This document shows positions 37,393-48,529 of a stretch of DNA of 64,000 nucleotides, one piece after another. The notes below the pieces were generated by a model, which was not told the DNA's origin, did no database searches, and saw nothing but the letters and a program-made list of their open reading frames with translations. Within the stretch, counting starts at the first letter, position 1; each line of letters opens with the position of its first letter. Source of the stretch: Athripsodes cinereus (Eukaryota; Arthropoda; Insecta; Trichoptera; Leptoceridae); assembly GCA_947579605.1 (NCBI GenBank), contig OX388317.1, forward strand, positions 12,171,384 to 12,235,383, written 5' to 3'. The translations under genes and the position numbers were made by a program.

Positions 37393-37500
37393 AAACTGCG
37401 AAAGTTCCAAATGAATTATATTTTTTTACATTATACCTTCGATGACACACTTTGACAATTACGGGAGTTTGTAAAGAGATTAATAATATTAATCATTCAT

Positions 37501-37517
37501 AAAGTCAGTGGGAGAGA
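37501..37517. repeat. TSD, left copy
   Basis: AAAGTCAGTGGGAGAGA; identical to 38039-38055 across the RTE insertion. The first one or two A residues could belong to the tail. Confidence 0.85.
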
Positions 37518-38038
37518 TGAAATGAAATGGAGATCTGTTTCTGGTGTACTGTGTGACAAGAAAATGCCAATAAAAATCAAGGGTCAGGTGTACAAAACTG
37601 TGGTCAGACCAACCATGACTTATTCTTCTGAATGTTGGGCCCTAAAACATAATCACGCCCAGACACTACACACCAATGAAATGAAAATGCTCAGATGGGC
37701 TGGTGGAAAACAAGGATGGATAGGGTGAGAAATGTCCATATCCGTGGTAGTTTCAAAGTCGCTCCCATCGGTGAAAAAATAACCGAAAACCGATTAAGAT
37801 GGTACGGGCACATCTTGAGACTACCACAGGATAATATAATTAAAAAGACGATGGACGTGGAAGTAGGACCCAGAAGACCAGGCAGACCAGTGACCACCTG
37901 GATGTCCACAATTGCCAGGGATATGAAGGAGGCAAAGTTGCGCGCGGAGGATGCAGGGGACCGCAAAACTTGGAAGATGAGGACTAGGAGAGCCGACCCC
38001 AAGTAAATGGGATAAAGGCGAGTGCGAAGAAGAAGAAG
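37518..38038 (+). mobile_element. RTE-like LINE, 5'-truncated, with (GAA)n tail, nested insertion
   Basis: The C-terminal part of a LINE ORF. The first frame reads MKWRSVSGVLCDKKMPIKIK, VYKTVVRPTMTYSSECWALK, and NEMKMLRWAGG. After a frameshift near 37705 it continues MDRVRNVHIRGSFKVAPIGE, ENRLRWYGHILRLPQDNIIK and GPRRPGRPVTTWMS, ending RKTWKMRTRRADPK-stop. ECWA, RLRWYGH and GRPRRPG-type blocks are typical of RTE-like ORFs. It ends in GAAGAAGAAGAA and is flanked by a 17-bp target-site duplication (37501-37517 and 38039-38055). The target is an older LINE (38039-38219). Confidence 0.85.
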
Positions 38039-38055
38039 AAAGTCAGTGGGAGAGA
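38039..38055. repeat. TSD, right copy
   Basis: AAAGTCAGTGGGAGAGA, directly after the GAAGAA tail; partner of 37501-37517. Confidence 0.85.
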
Positions 38056-38219
38056 GCAGAAGATAGGGCAGGTGTCGAACATGTGTTGAAAGGCTTGGAT
38101 TGGAGTGGCCAGAGGTCCTGGAAGCAGCGGTGGATAGTTATCTCTGGAGGAGATACTTAGAGGCAATGGGCCCCCGACTGAACTAGGACAAGGGGAATAA
38201 GATGTATGTATGAAATCGT
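38039..38219 (+). mobile_element. Older LINE 3' end interrupted by the RTE copy
   Basis: Reads SQWERAEDRAGVEHVLKGL in one frame, then after a one-base shift LEWPEVLEAAVDSYLWRRYL and EAMGPRLN-stop, followed by gacaaggg and gatgtatgtatga. Same family as 11426-11541. Its 5' continuation would be just left of 37501. Confidence 0.65.
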
Positions 38220-38412
38220 TCATTGATTCTTAGGCGGTACGAAGTTCGCCGGGCCAGCTAGTTTCTTATATAAATAATTATTATAACTTTATTTTTACAA
38301 TATTAAAGAATCAAACAGTCATAACATAACATGTTAACAATTAATACACTCAACATGTGGACCAGCAAAGATTCCACTCTTACCAGAAATGTCTTAGTCT
38401 TAAGAAAAAAAT

Positions 38413-38599
38413 AACTATACTATACTATACCATCACGGCATATCTCACAAGTGGGGTAGCCAGCAGATCAGCTGCATGTAAGAAACATGCAAACTGTCCT
38501 CTTCGTGCCAATATAAAATCAAGACATTCAGGATGGGTGGCAAACCTCATCGCTGAATTTAAGATGTATAATGTCTTAATTTTTTCGAACACCTGCCAC
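38413..38599 (-). mobile_element. Rep-A near-complete copy
   Basis: Starts aactatactatactatacca, continues tcacggcatatctcacaagt, ggggtagccagcagatcagc, ...aatataaaatcaagacattc and ends ttaattttttcgaacacctg-cc. Reverse orientation; a TAC-type tail lies at the left. Confidence 0.75.
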
Positions 38600-38829
38600 C
38601 ACAAAGAAAAAAAGCAAAAGTTAAAAATTTAAAAAAAAAAGTCAAAGTAAAGTTAAAAATAAAAAATAAAATCACCAATCCAGTATGAGTTACAAAGCCC
38701 AGCTAAACACACAGCCAATATCTAATGTCCCAAGGATGCTATGATCGAGAGAGCCATGCATTCAAGCACACCCATCCACCCCCCGCTCAAATGGAAGTGA
38801 TCCTATATTGCCAAACAGTGAAAGACCAA

Positions 38830-39650
38830 GATCAGTCCACGGGGACCGCTGATGAAAACAAGGCCCCAGACACTTCCGCTCTAAAATCTTGCTTATTCAT
38901 GACGAGTATATCAAGGTTTTGAAAGAATGAATCATAAACAGAACAAGAGCGTCTTAGAAAAGAATTCTGCACATAGTTGGTGGTACACAGTGGAAATCTG
39001 AACAAAAGATGGAACCGCGTGTTTCGCGTCGGACAATTAAATGGTATATTCTGTACTAGACCATTCGAATCGACCTCGTTATTCAGCAACTTATAAAGAT
39101 ACATCATATCACTTACAGTTCTACGATTTTCAAGGGTCGAAATATGATAAAAACGTGTAGCAGTTTTATAATCATCGAAGTGATTCTGAGTCAGAATACC
39201 TAGATGCTTTATGAATTTTCCCTGCAATTTTTCAATACGTTCAATGTGTGTAACATACTGGGGGCTCCAGACAACCGAACAAAACTCCATCACCAATGGC
39301 TTCTAACAAACGCATAATATACATAGTATCCTAAAAGTAAATGAAGACTTAAATGGTTTAATCACCCTGATCACGAAACCAAGCATTCTATAGGCCTTAT
39401 CGATCACAGCATCGACATGGTCTTTAAAGAGCAACTTCCTGTCCATAATAACTCCCAAGTCCCTAACCGCAGTTTCCCTTCGAAGTAACTGACCCTCAAT
39501 TTGATAGCCGTAAATAATGGGCTGAGCACTCCTAGTAAAAGATATCGAGCAACACTTTGAAACATTTAAGTATAGTTGGTTACTCCTGCAGTATTCCGAG
39601 AGTCTGACCAAGTCAAGCTAAAGCAATTCACAGTCATACGGACCAGTTAT
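38830..39650 (-). mobile_element. LINE reverse transcriptase, C-terminal portion (CR1/Jockey group)
   Basis: Minus-strand ORFs at 39611-39303 and 39296-38832 are joined by a short frameshifted gap. The first has LSEYCRSNQLYLNVSKCCSI, VRDLGVIMDRKLLFKDHVD and KAYRMLGFVIRVIKPF. The second has MEFCSVVWSPQYVTHIERIE, KLQGKFIKHLG, MMYLYKLLNNEVDSNGLV and ends FRAEVSGALFSSAVPVD. This is the RT thumb and C-terminal region following the catalytic FADD motif, which is missing by 5' truncation or decay (an in-frame TAG at about 39619). Inactive. Confidence 0.75.
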
Positions 39651-40730
39651 AATATAATATATAGTATGGGTGGCATTTCCCTATCAAAATTTATTTTCAT
39701 ACTTATTTTCAATTATTTTCATACAGATTTGGACAAAATTACAAAACGTAAAATATATATCATTTTATTCTTATGACTATAGCCTTATGGTAATGAACTC
39801 TCACATTTCTCAAACGCGGTAACAATATATGTTAAAACAAAATAAACCAAGTTTTTTTTCAACCTAGGGTACAATAAAAAAAAAGTACGTAGGTACCTAT
39901 TATTATTTACGAATCGACATATATTTTGTAACAATTAATGCTGAGTTGAGGTGTCCAAAAACTTCTTCTTGGTATTCAGGTAGCTGTGAACCAGGATTTT
40001 ACAAGGATTATTTCTAACATATTTAGAACAAAGTAAGTACTTAGATTAGGTTAAACTAGTTTATGCTGAAATCGGATTTGGCCGATGACATGAAATATAG
40101 ATGTTCACTTAATTCAAGACATTTTGTTTATATTATTATGAAGCATATTTCCTACATTCCCGACATGATAATATGGGATGCAGTTAAAATTAACGGACCG
40201 TAAATTTCTTTAGAGGGTGCCAAGTGTTAAATTGTTTTTCCGATATTACTATTGCTGCGATACTATTTTTGTTATTGCTGCTTACATTTTCGTTTCTCCG
40301 TTAACTTAATGTGTTGTGATATGAAATTGGGGTAATTACCAAAGATCTCTTTCTGATCAAACGTTTTTTAATGTTCGATCATATTTTTTGTAAAATAATT
40401 CTTAAGAAATATTGACAAAAATAAAAGTACCTACCTAAATAATAATACCAACATAATGTTACATATGATTACAATCCATTTTACTCATAAATATGACAAT
40501 ATCAAATGCTTTCAATTTACAGAGCCTGCGGACGAACATATAAGATACGTTTTCTTTAGAAAGGTATTCATTCCGTGTTCAGAAGTTCTTGTGAATTATA
40601 CCTATATGACAATGCCTACCTACAATGTACAATGACTACCGGTACAAAATGCCTTCTCTAGCTTACTGTCTTTTGACAGATTTCAATAATTATCAAAGTT
40701 ACAAAATAATTTGTTGTCAAAATTGAACAA

Positions 40731-40920
40731 TGACCATTTTCAAGGTGTCCTGGGTCTGGGTGTTACATGTATGTGTTAAGTGCATTGTATGCATGCGTAT
40801 CATCGCGTTAGTACCCATAATACAAGATTCAAATCTTAGTTCAGAACTAGCCCTATCTATGTGAATTGTCCATACATGTTATGTTATGCTTATGTTAAAA
40901 TAATTATAAAAATAAATATA
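40731..40920 (+). mobile_element. SINE body, head missing
   Basis: tgaccattttcaaggtgtcc, tgggtctggg, gtacccataatacaagattc and ctatctatgtgaattgtcca match the body of the SINE at 36708-36970. The tRNA-like head is absent, so this is a 5'-truncated copy. Confidence 0.65.
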
Positions 40921-41251
40921 TTACAGTTTGCATAAAAAAGTGTTTGATCTGCAAACTTTTGCATTGTCACACTTTGAGAAAAGCTACTCGTATATGCGAC
41001 TATCTGTATAGGTTCCAGTGGAATAAAGTGTGATATAGATTCATACCCTTTAGTAGCGAAATATAAAATTTAAAGCCAAACTTTAACGAACTTTATCTCT
41101 AAACTACTCGATTTAACATTTCCTTACGTTCGTTCAATGGTATACATTTGCGTTATTTATCTTAAAAATTGTTTTTTCTTACCAATAAATACTATCATCT
41201 AATATTTTTTATAATGTGAAATTGCCCCCATGGCTACCTCTTAAGAGAGAT

Positions 41252-41278
41252 GTTTATTTATTTATTTATTTATTCCAC
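41252..41278. repeat. (TTTA)n microsatellite
   Basis: TTTATTTATTTATTTATTTA-type run; in this window such runs usually mark LINE tails in minus orientation, but no LINE body was identified next to it. Confidence 0.6.
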
Positions 41279-42329
41279 ATCAACAGCACACTACAGACAA
41301 TATATATGCATAAAAACAAACAATGCAAACAAAAAAATGGTATCAATATATCGCCCTATTTATAAGTGCACACAAATTAAAAATTTATATTAAGTTTGAA
41401 GCCCATAAGGTTGTCAGATTTAAATAAAAGAATAGTAAAATGATAAAAAAGCATGTTGTGATTGTAAAAACAGATACACAAAGCGATATTTTAAAATACA
41501 TTATTACACTTTGAAAACAAATAAGCAAATAACATTACAAACATAATAGAATGAACGTATGCCTATGAGCTTATAGTTAAATTGCAATTTCCTACAACTA
41601 AACCAATTTCACTGAAATATAAGAAATTAAGTCTTTGTAGTCCTAGAATAAGTTTAAAAAAGGAAAATTGGAAAGTTTAACTGTGAGCTTTATAAAATAA
41701 AAGAAAAATGGCTTAGACAGAAAGTAAACATACTAGTCCAAAAAAAAATGAACGTACGGTCCGAACAATACCTTTACTTAGGTCGAGACGAAAAATGAGA
41801 AGAGAAAAAATGTCACGAGTAACAAAAATGAAAAAAAAAAAGAATTTAAAAGTTTTTTGAAAAGGAAAAGCAACGCGGCGCGTTCAGAAACCATACTATT
41901 ATATTAATAACTAGCTGCTCACCCAGCTAGGCTCTGGGAATAATTACATATTGTTGATTAATAAAAACAAAACTGTACATAGCAAAAGCAAACATCATGT
42001 TCAACATTTTGTATTCATGCCTGAGTTATTATAGAAATTATTTATAAGTGAAAACATCTTTTTTACAAATATGTTTTCATTATATTTGATGTATACAAAA
42101 AATATTTGAAATTTATCTAACAAACTTGCCTAGTATTATTTACAGTTGCAATATTTTTAGATGGATACTAATATTGAATCTTGAACATCATGACAAGCTA
42201 AGTTTTAACCCACGTTTTGATATAAATTCAATACAACGAAATTAATGAATATGATAGTAGGTAGTTTATACTGAGCGCTGTTTCTTCATCTCTAATTGTT
42301 ACCTTTTTGTATATGTGGTTTATACTTTA

Positions 42330-42460
42330 ATATGTATCCTGTAGACACGCCTAATTGGTGTGTTGGCCTGATCAGATCAACATTATTCTCTTTCTTTTTA
42401 TTTTTCATATATGTTTTGTCAACCTACTGTGTGTGCGTCTCTATGTAATAAATAAATAAT
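42330..42460 (+). mobile_element. Possible LINE 3' tail
   Basis: tgtagacacgcctaattggt, ggcctgatcagatcaacatt and ...tctatgtaataaataaataa: a GC-richer UTR-like block ending in a tetranucleotide A-rich tail. No ORF. Confidence 0.3.
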
Positions 42461-44040
42461 TTGAAACGTTTTCATCAAAACCGTAATATATATTTTATTA
42501 ACATACAAGTTACCTTAAACTTGTACAAAAGATTTCATTCAGAATAATTTATTATTTTCTCTAATAGTTAACTTATGCTAGATTTTACATTAAAGATACA
42601 AACATCCATTGTAACGGATGAAAATATTTTTATCTCGATTCTCGTTCGTTCTTTAAAAACTCTACCAAATTGACATTGTACATTAATCACCTTGTAAGTA
42701 TTTGAATTGCTAAACTCCTACGAAAAGATTAATTCATTTTGTTCATTCGTTTTCTTTTCTCCTTTTCTCTTCTGTAAGAGATGAAAAATTAATGTAGAAT
42801 GGAAATATTTCTCTTTCTATACCTACGTTATTATTTTAAGTACAAGCAGTCCTTATAGTTTTTTTTCCTTGCAGAAGGCTGATGTTAACAAAACGTTAAT
42901 CGAATAATTCTTTAATGCAAATCAAAGTTTTCTTATAAATCAAACAACTTTCTATGTAGACTTTATTGAATGTTCGCCTCAAATTACAAACGAATAAGTA
43001 TATGGATAACCATTGTCAACCTACTTACGGAATTTACAACAAAAGCTTTTTCTTATAATTTTAACTCACATATTTTTCTAGCATGAATGAATATATTATC
43101 TACAGAATTGATAAAAGTAAAAAAAAAATATTATTAAACAACAGTTTTCTCGTTCAATTGTAATCGAAATAAAACAGAACTACCTACTTCTTCTCTTACT
43201 TGTGTAAGTTTGTATCTAATTGAATATAATATAATAACCCCCCCCCCGATCACTAGAATACAAGTGGATGGTCTGAAACGTGAAATAGAATAGACTAAAC
43301 TATGTAAATAAACCCCCTCCATTTAAAGCGATTCTACGCTGATTGAGTCAACTCTTCCCGTCACATTCCCAATGCGTACGTAGTGTGCATCCAACAAAAC
43401 AAATGATCATTAGCGTGCTCATAATTTAAGCAAAACTGATTGCTGTACATAACTTGTAAATCACATTCTAATATTTTTTTAAAAAGAAATTCTTCAACTC
43501 ATTAAAAAGTTTTTTCGTTCTCAAAGCAAGAAACATATTCAACAAAATTATTATTATTTTGCTAAAAGTAAGCAATGCTAAATTGAGTTTTATTTCTCTT
43601 ACATTCTTTTTGATGAACGGTAGTGGTACTAGCTGACAGCTACTACATTTCTCGTATTATAATACAATATTATTATTCTCATGTAATAAAGTATTCCGAG
43701 TAGTATATTGTTTCCAAAAAATTGGGGTGCATGGCAGTGGCGGGATTACATTTATTTTGGTTAATATGTTTTGTTATAAAAAATATACCATTGTTACTAT
43801 ATCAATCAAGCGAAGAACTAACACACAAACCTGTTTGTTTATCCATTCTTTGCTGTACTTCAATAACAAACAATTTAACATAAAAAAATCCTACTAGTAG
43901 GGAGTGATAAGATACGAGTTTTTACAATTTTGTAAAAAAGCGCAACGTTTTACCTATCATTCTCCTCAGCAATTGCATCTTCACAGCAATTATTCCAATT
44001 TCATCCCTCTTCAACCATGTCCAAGTTCGCTTGCATTCAA

Positions 44041-44380
44041 GATGACGAATGAGGATATTAATAGAATGAATGGATGCGAGAGGAGTGTTGTAATGCATGT
44101 AAATAAGCTACGATGGTTTGAGCAATGGATGAATCAAGGATGTCAAAGAGAGTGTATAATATACCTGAAAGTGTAAGAAAACGTGCGATTGCTTCGTGAC
44201 GGGAACATGTAGATCAAATTCTCGCGGTTGTATGGCCACGTCTTGAGTAAAAGAATCGGCGTACACGTATTAAATGAATGTGGAAGAAGCGAAGGAACTC
44301 TGTATATGTAGATAGGCTAATGTGATGTTCTGTCCAGTCTAACTACTCCACTTGAGATACGGCGTGAGAATTTAGTATTA
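44041..44380 (+). mobile_element. RTE-like LINE C-terminus, degraded
   Basis: Reads MTNEDINRMNGCERSVVMHV, NKLRWFEQWMNQGCQRECII in one frame, later GHVLSKRIGVHVLNECGRSE in others, ending near ctactccacttgagatacgg-cgtgagaatt. LRWF, LNECGRSE and the cgtgag 3' end match the family at 12672-12745 and 29600-29905. Confidence 0.5.
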
Positions 44381-45261
44381 AAAAGTAGTAAAATAAGCGC
44401 AGGCGGGTGTTCATAAAATGTCAAATGAAAGTCATCATCCAAACATCTGTTATTCAGCGATGACATAATTATGTCAGCTCTCATGTATGTCTTATGTTTT
44501 ATGCCAAAATGGGACGATCTAGATGTTTATTGAATGCGTTTAGTATATTCGCCATCCTTTTTTGGAATATATCGTAGTTGTGTAGATAAAAAAATAAAGT
44601 AATTGAGATGACGTTACAAAGACTTCATTCTTTAATGACATATTCTCAATTACTTTATCCTTGCGGACTTATATTAAATACTTAACTAATTTTGTATTCA
44701 TTTACTTAGGTTTAAAATTTTCTTGGTTTTTTATTAATTTCATTTCTAAGTTCATTCCAGGGGAATGTGGTAGATATTTGCAAGTATGGAAGGTATGTCA
44801 CTGACAAAATATAATCTTAAACAAAATAATGTGTATATGCGAAAGAAATTTTATTAAGTAAGTTACCATAAACAGTAGCTGAGGACGATTTTATACGAGT
44901 AAACACGAAGGTTTACAACCCTTATATTCTAAAATTATTAACATTTCTCCTCTTTTTCTACATTGCATCAAGAGTATTCTTACATTATTTTAGTACCTAC
45001 ATAATGTAAAGATATAGTTTTTTTTTTCAGTAAATGTTCCAGAGAATTATAATGTGCTCAAGAAATATGACAAATTTCATTCTTATTTTACCATTCAGTA
45101 TTGGCTGAACTTTTACCATTTCATATTTTTATTTTGCCATATATCATCGCTATGAAAATCATGTTATGAAAATCATCAATTAGATTATTTATTTATTCAT
45201 ATGATCTAGTACTAGTACTCGAGTAATAAATCAATAGGGAAAAGTAAACAGTGTTTTTGTT

Positions 45262-45383
45262 AACATCATATTTATTTATTCAATCTTTCTTTACTGTACC
45301 TACATTGATTAAACATTGAACATTTATATAAAAGGTAAACATTTAAGTACAAAGGCGCGATCTCTTCCAATTAACCCAAATAT
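45262..45383 (-). mobile_element. CR1-like LINE 3' tail (family F1)
   Basis: Minus-strand reading: ttgggttaattggaagagat, cgcgcctttgta, ...gtaggtacagtaaagaaaga then ttgaataaataaata. Matches the 3' UTR and tail of 23200-23636. Confidence 0.65.
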
Positions 45384-45502
45384 GATCCCAGATGTCGGCA
45401 AACTCCCCTTTCACGACACAAGCTTTTAGCTTAGTGTGAAAGGTGTATAAGGTTTTATTTGGGTTTGTGTCATGAAAGGGTAGTCTGCCGACACCTGAGA
45501 TC
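45384..45502. repeat. Foldback, 40-bp arms
   Basis: Left arm 45384-45423 (gatcccagatgtcggcaaac...) and right arm 45463-45502 (reverse complement gatctcaggtgtcggcagac...) pair with about six mismatches around a 39-nt loop. It directly abuts the LINE tail at 45262-45383. No ORF. Confidence 0.75.
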
Positions 45503-45504
45503 GA

Positions 45505-46413
45505 GCCGCAGACCCCTTGTTCACAAGGCCAAGACTACCGACTACCGACCTCCAGGTTACCGACGAATTCTATTAATATTATTTTTCGCACTTATAATAA
45601 TATTGTTGGTGAGAATGTTAGAACCATGTAGTATGCTTCAAATGTTGTGTTTAATGTTATTTAATACATTAATTTTACATGTACCATACCTAAACCATCG
45701 ATAAACGTTTTAATGCTGTTTTTTTTTTGTTATTGTTGTTCATGTGAATTAATTTCAGAATACGCTTTTTTCAAAGCAATGGTATTTTTTTTTCTTTCCA
45801 ATTTAATTTATCTAACAATTTCGTAAATGAACGCGATAAATAAATAAAAAATTATGATATGATTGCGTGCTTGAGGCTGGGGATAAACCTTTTTCCAAGA
45901 AGTACGTAGAAGTGGGTGTATAAATGCTTAAACGATTTACAACCAACAAACGCAATATATAAAAAAAAAACTATCACAGGCACGGTTTTTTTCAGCTAAA
46001 TGAACCACCGTTGTATTAATAAAAAATTAACAAGCATTAAGTGGATGTTCATTCGATTTGTGTGACCTCTTTCCAAGCCATTTCTTTCAGAATTCTTATT
46101 AAATCATTCTGAATAAAAAGAGGGTGATTTCCTTTCTACAAAATTTGAAATTTATCGCAATAAGGGTAAAAAAATTATAAGATTTCAGCCTATTTATATT
46201 GAAATAAGATAAAGTTAAAAATATGAATTCCAAATTGACATTTATAGATGGAAATATATCTTATCCTGAATAAACAACAAGAAAGTATTACCAATAGAAC
46301 CAATAGGTACTTGACTAATGTTGTTTTAATCTGTTTGATAATATTTGTTGCTCCGTGCAGTCCCCTGAAAAGAATAAGTCTTTCATTCTTTGACCTTTAG
46401 TATTTAGCTCCAC
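45505..46413. other. No gene seen
   Basis: AT-rich. The 81-codon plus frame beginning in the preceding foldback (45459-45704) is translated foldback plus hydrophobic AT-rich sequence and is not supported as a gene. Confidence 0.5.
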
Positions 46414-46423
46414 TAGATGAGCA
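46414..46423. repeat. TSD, left copy
   Basis: TAGATGAGCA, identical to 46978-46987 across the RTE copy. Confidence 0.75.
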
Positions 46424-46977
46424 GGATGTGAATTGTGAGCAGAATAAACCTGGCAAGGATTGCCTTTAACATAAAATCGAAGATATTGGAATCCCCAAAT
46501 ATTGATTTAAGCGTAAGGAAAAAAGCTTACTAAAGCCTTTGTATGGAGCATTCTGCTTTATGGTTGTGAGACGTGGACCATCAGCAAGAGTGAAAGTGGA
46601 CGGTTGGCGGCCTTTGAGATGTGGTGCTACAGACGCATGCTTAAGATCCATTGGTCGAAACACGTCGGAAACGAAGAAGTATTAACCAGGGTAGGCGAAA
46701 AAAGGCAACTTCTTAAGAGAATCGGCCAACAACGAGCTAACTGGATTGGCCACAACATCAGGCACCCAGGACTACTCATTGCCATCGCGGAGGGTAAGAC
46801 TGAGGGGACAAATGGCAGAGGCCGATCGAGAGACGCGTATATGGACCAACTGAAGAGAGAGATGAACTGTGGCTCATACGTAGAGCTGAAAAGATTGGCT
46901 GAGAATAGAGACGAATGGAGAAGAAAAACCAAACTCGTTGCAGACCAATCCAATGGATTGTAACTTATTATATTATA
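46424..46977 (+). mobile_element. RTE-like LINE 3' end with 10-bp TSD
   Basis: A 5'-truncated copy of the element at 57901-59612 in the opposite orientation. After a damaged start (a frame with ARIAF, SKILESPNIDLSVRK and a frameshift), the ORF reads AFEMWCYRRMLKIHWSKHVG, NEEVLTRVGEKRQLLKRIGQ, QRANWIGHNIRHPGLLIAIA and ends ADQSNGL-stop at 46961-46963. The tail is acttattatattata. It is flanked by TAGATGAGCA at 46414-46423 and 46978-46987. Confidence 0.85.
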
Positions 46978-46987
46978 TAGATGAGCA
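46978..46987. repeat. TSD, right copy
   Basis: TAGATGAGCA, partner of 46414-46423. Confidence 0.75.
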
Positions 46988-47818
46988 TTTAGCTTTAAAC
47001 ATACTTAGCATTTTTATCATTTCGGGGGGCTAAATCCTAAAGATGATTACCCAAGATCGGAAGATTTAGAACTCAACTGTTACAAAATCACGTAATTTTT
47101 CAAGATAGAAATCAGTTTCATAAAGTCATCTAGCACTCAAAATAAAATTTAAACATGAAAAAAGTAAAGTTTATATAAATAAAGTAAGTACACAAATTGG
47201 TAATTTTTACCTGGCTGTTGTCTCCTTTTTGAAAGTAAGGTTTACAAATCCGTTTTCCAGATCTTACAAAAATTATCCCTACTCAACGACGTGTTAAAAA
47301 GGAGACCAAGGTGTTTTACGACCAAGACACTTTACATAAAATGATTTGAATTTCAAAGAAATATAATATTAACTTATTGTAAAACTTTTTATTTAGGAGT
47401 GGAGTTTCTGATACTTCTTATGTGAAGAACCTAATATTCTTTTACTTATATTATAATTATACAAAATTACATACTTTTTTATTTAAGATATTTTTTGGCT
47501 TCTTACTCAGTCAGTTTTAATTACATATCTATACTTTATAACTAGCCTTTTATTATCAGTAATAGTGTACAAAAGTTTGTATTTGAGGGTTGGGTAAAAA
47601 AATTGATAAACGTATCTATCCTATTTTCATTGTTGAAGGGTGTTTGTGCTCACACTGTGAAAATTCATATTTAACAATTTATAAAGAATTAAAACACTGT
47701 TATATTTTCACTATTGTACCTACCAATACCACCCCACTCTTCTACTTCAATCCCTGCACCCACCCCTCTCCCCCTTCTGTGACCACCTTCAATTTTTGTA
47801 AAGGACATTATACTGATT

Positions 47819-47880
47819 CAGTATTCTTGAGAATGCCCATTGAAGTGGGCGAAAACGTTAGAGTTTAAATAAATACTGTA
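47819..47880 (+). other. Hammerhead-ribozyme-like motif, decayed
   Basis: A perfect 5-bp stem GCCCA (47835-47839) / TGGGC (47846-47850) is followed at once by GAAA (47851-47854) and preceded by TTGAGAA (47827-47833). In a hammerhead, stem II lies between CUGANGA and GAAA; here the first box differs by two transitions and there is one extra T. CAGTATT (47819-47825) can pair with AATACTG (47872-47878) as a closing stem, but a good third stem is not seen. Such motifs accompany Penelope-like and related retroelements in arthropods. Speculative. Confidence 0.25.
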
Positions 47881-48529
47881 CAGTGAAAATATAACAGTGT
47901 TTTAATTATTTATAAATTGTATCCTCTTTTAATTAGATTTTAAAAAATATTACGTTTTCAAAAATATGAAAAATTTCAGTTCCAGAATACCAGATAAGTT
48001 TTGAAATAAATACAAACTCGTATGAGCTTAAATACATTTCCAAGTATACTAACATTAAGCAATATCTGTTTACGGTGCCAAATTATAACAGTGAAATTTT
48101 AATCACGGATCTTAAGATTGGGAATAAGAGTTTCTACTCTAAAGATCTACCAATCACATTTTCTATTCCCTGTCCATACGTCGAACGCAAAATAAGCAAA
48201 AATGTTTGGTTGAAACACCAGATGAGTTTAATTTATAAAGGTTATATTTTTTTATCACATTCATCGTACATAAATTATTTTTATTTGAAGTTATTCTATA
48301 TTCTAAAATACCTTTCATATGATCGTATTACACACACCATCCAGCGCCGTTTAATAAAACAGCCATCTCAAGATATCAATAAATGAAAACTATAAAGACA
48401 TAAATTGGAAAATATCAATCAATAACTTGAAAACAAACCATCTTTATAAGAGATATCATGATCAAAAAGATAAAAAAAGAGGTTAATATTAATAGGAAAT
48501 TTCAACTGATAACATAAATTTTTACTCAC

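Larger units (their letters stand above)
35376..38261 (+). mobile_element. Helitron-bounded composite segment, 2.9 kb
   Basis: The 5' end starts TCTAATATATAAAAGGAAGT after an A (35375), with the phrase aatggctgtaccgatttg typical of lepidopteran Helitrons; the same 5' start occurs at 7213. The 3' end reads ggcggtacgaagttcgccgg then gccagCTAG (38258-38261) before a T (38262), with a GGCG/CGCC hairpin just upstream, again the A|T Helitron rule. Inside are an inverted-arm element, a SINE, a 152-bp-period repeat and nested LINEs, so it may be one Helitron expanded by insertions, or the 5' end of one and the 3' end of another. No Rep/helicase remains. Confidence 0.65.
17165..48529 (-). other. beat intron of about 31 kb, transposon-rich
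   Basis: Intron between the Ig1-end and Ig2-start exons, defined by their donor and acceptor. It contains most of the mobile elements listed separately. Stretches where I recognise nothing: 17165-18620, 18660-19185, 19350-20670, 21640-22200, 22435-23195, 23640-24830, 25300-26810, 27635-29600, 29910-30860, 30945-31975, 34925-35375, 39655-40730, 40920-42330, 42460-44040, 44380-45260, 45505-46413 and 46988-47815. These are AT-rich, with only short low-complexity open frames. Confidence 0.75.

Noticed and set aside
37691..38223. Minus-strand ORFs opposite the nested LINEs
   Set aside because: Antisense shadows of the RTE-like C-terminus and its target LINE.
41908..41945. Helitron-like 3' end in reverse (actagctgctcacccagcta)
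   Set aside because: It has CTAG next to T and a possible stem, but no matching 5' end was found to the right and the hairpin overlaps the end itself.
43237..43247. Poly-C run
   Set aside because: Short homopolymer without context; possibly a sequencing-length uncertainty.
48075..48386. 103-codon plus-strand ORF next to a beat exon
   Set aside because: Not recognised, opposite strand to beat, AT-rich codons; more likely a chance frame, though it could be checked by conservation.
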